Positions 63,945 to 64,000 of a stretch of 64,000 nt of DNA are shown piece by piece (within the stretch, counting starts at the first letter, position 1; the number at the start of each line of letters is the position of its first letter). Position numbers and translations under genes: made by a program. Source of the DNA: an uncultured Bacteroides sp. (lineage in GTDB: Bacteria; Bacteroidota; Bacteroidia; Bacteroidales; Bacteroidaceae). The stretch lies in assembly GCA_947074205.1 (NCBI GenBank), contig CAMTOQ010000001.1, positions 1 through 64,000 on the forward strand. Direction: 5' to 3'. Under the pieces are notes generated by a model. That model worked only from the letters and a program-made list of their open reading frames with translations, did not search any database and was not told the origin of the DNA.

Positions 63945-63967
63945 CACCCTTTATACCCTCACAAACC

Positions 63968-64000
63968 ATGGCGCGTTTCCGTATATATTTTCTACTATTA
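63968..64000 (+). CDS. Start of a further exported or membrane protein (cut by window end)
   Basis: Eleven codons only: ATG then MARFRIYFLLL, a basic start and hydrophobic run typical of a signal sequence. In B12 loci of this kind a BtuB-type TonB-dependent receptor is often next, but nothing in the eleven residues proves it. Confidence 0.4.
   Translation, partial: MARFRIYFLLL

Overview
The window looks like chromosome of a Bacteroides-type member of the Bacteroidota. The evidence is an N-succinylornithine carbamoyltransferase (the Bacteroides variant of arginine synthesis), a SusC/SusD pair with a FecR anti-sigma factor and ECF sigma factor, a fused SecDF, many 'SxxC' lipoproteins, Por-type C-terminal sorting tails, and promoters matching the Bacteroides consensus (TAnnTTTG near -7, TTTG near -33). 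No phage, insertion sequence, CRISPR array, rRNA or tRNA gene was found. Gene order is mostly housekeeping, with two outer-membrane uptake regions.

Layout. 1-1730: 3' part of a secreted PL1 pectate lyase. 1747-6934: minus-strand operon proB-proA-two L,D-transpeptidases-argF'. 7005-10088: minus-strand LpxH, a DUF59 Fe-S factor, RadC and a GT2 glycosyltransferase. 10190-11991: a secreted SusE/F-like protein with three tandem repeats. 12012-14736: small lipoprotein, argS and hup, minus strand. 14792-21151: plus-strand run of two overlapping rhomboid proteases, a membrane EEP-family protein, an M3 peptidase lipoprotein, a DUF486 protein and a CDF metal exporter. 21221-25796: secDF and an MsrB-MsrA lipoprotein. 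26575-36074: a GH31 glycosidase facing a susD-susC-fecR-ECF sigma unit read on the minus strand. 36231-39228: PAP2, SDR/epimerase and a PAS-only membrane protein. 39640-50120: rnr, cysK, sufE, a glutaminyl-cyclase-like M28 peptidase, an LD-carboxypeptidase, ptb-buk, HIT, greA and a thioredoxin-fold lipoprotein. 50324-59575: pnp, GDPD, dus, U32, DJ-1, thioesterase, dprA and a dicarboxylate symporter. 59788-64000: a secreted adhesin-like protein, then a cobalamin riboswitch controlling two overlapping BtuG-like beta-propeller lipoproteins and the start of another gene.

The most interesting non-coding signals are four. (1) A dispersed REP-like family built on GGTGGCAAGGGCTACTCA and its complement occurs four times, always between genes, as long fold-backs. 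(2) A promoter-plus-terminator cassette on the plus strand lies exactly between susC and fecR; it looks like a cis-antisense RNA of the kind known to repress polysaccharide-utilisation loci. (3) An intrinsic terminator sits inside the greA leader, downstream of greA's own consensus promoter. (4) Inverted TACCACAC repeats overlap the cysK promoter.

Functionally, the ECF sigma/FecR/SusC-STN/SusD set forms a trans-envelope signalling and uptake circuit. The B12 cassette is a riboswitch-controlled surface capture system. Several exported proteins (pectate lyase, SusE/F-like, 59788-61263) carry C-terminal sorting tails, which suggests a type IX-like secretion route. All family assignments are from reading the sequence; no database search was run.
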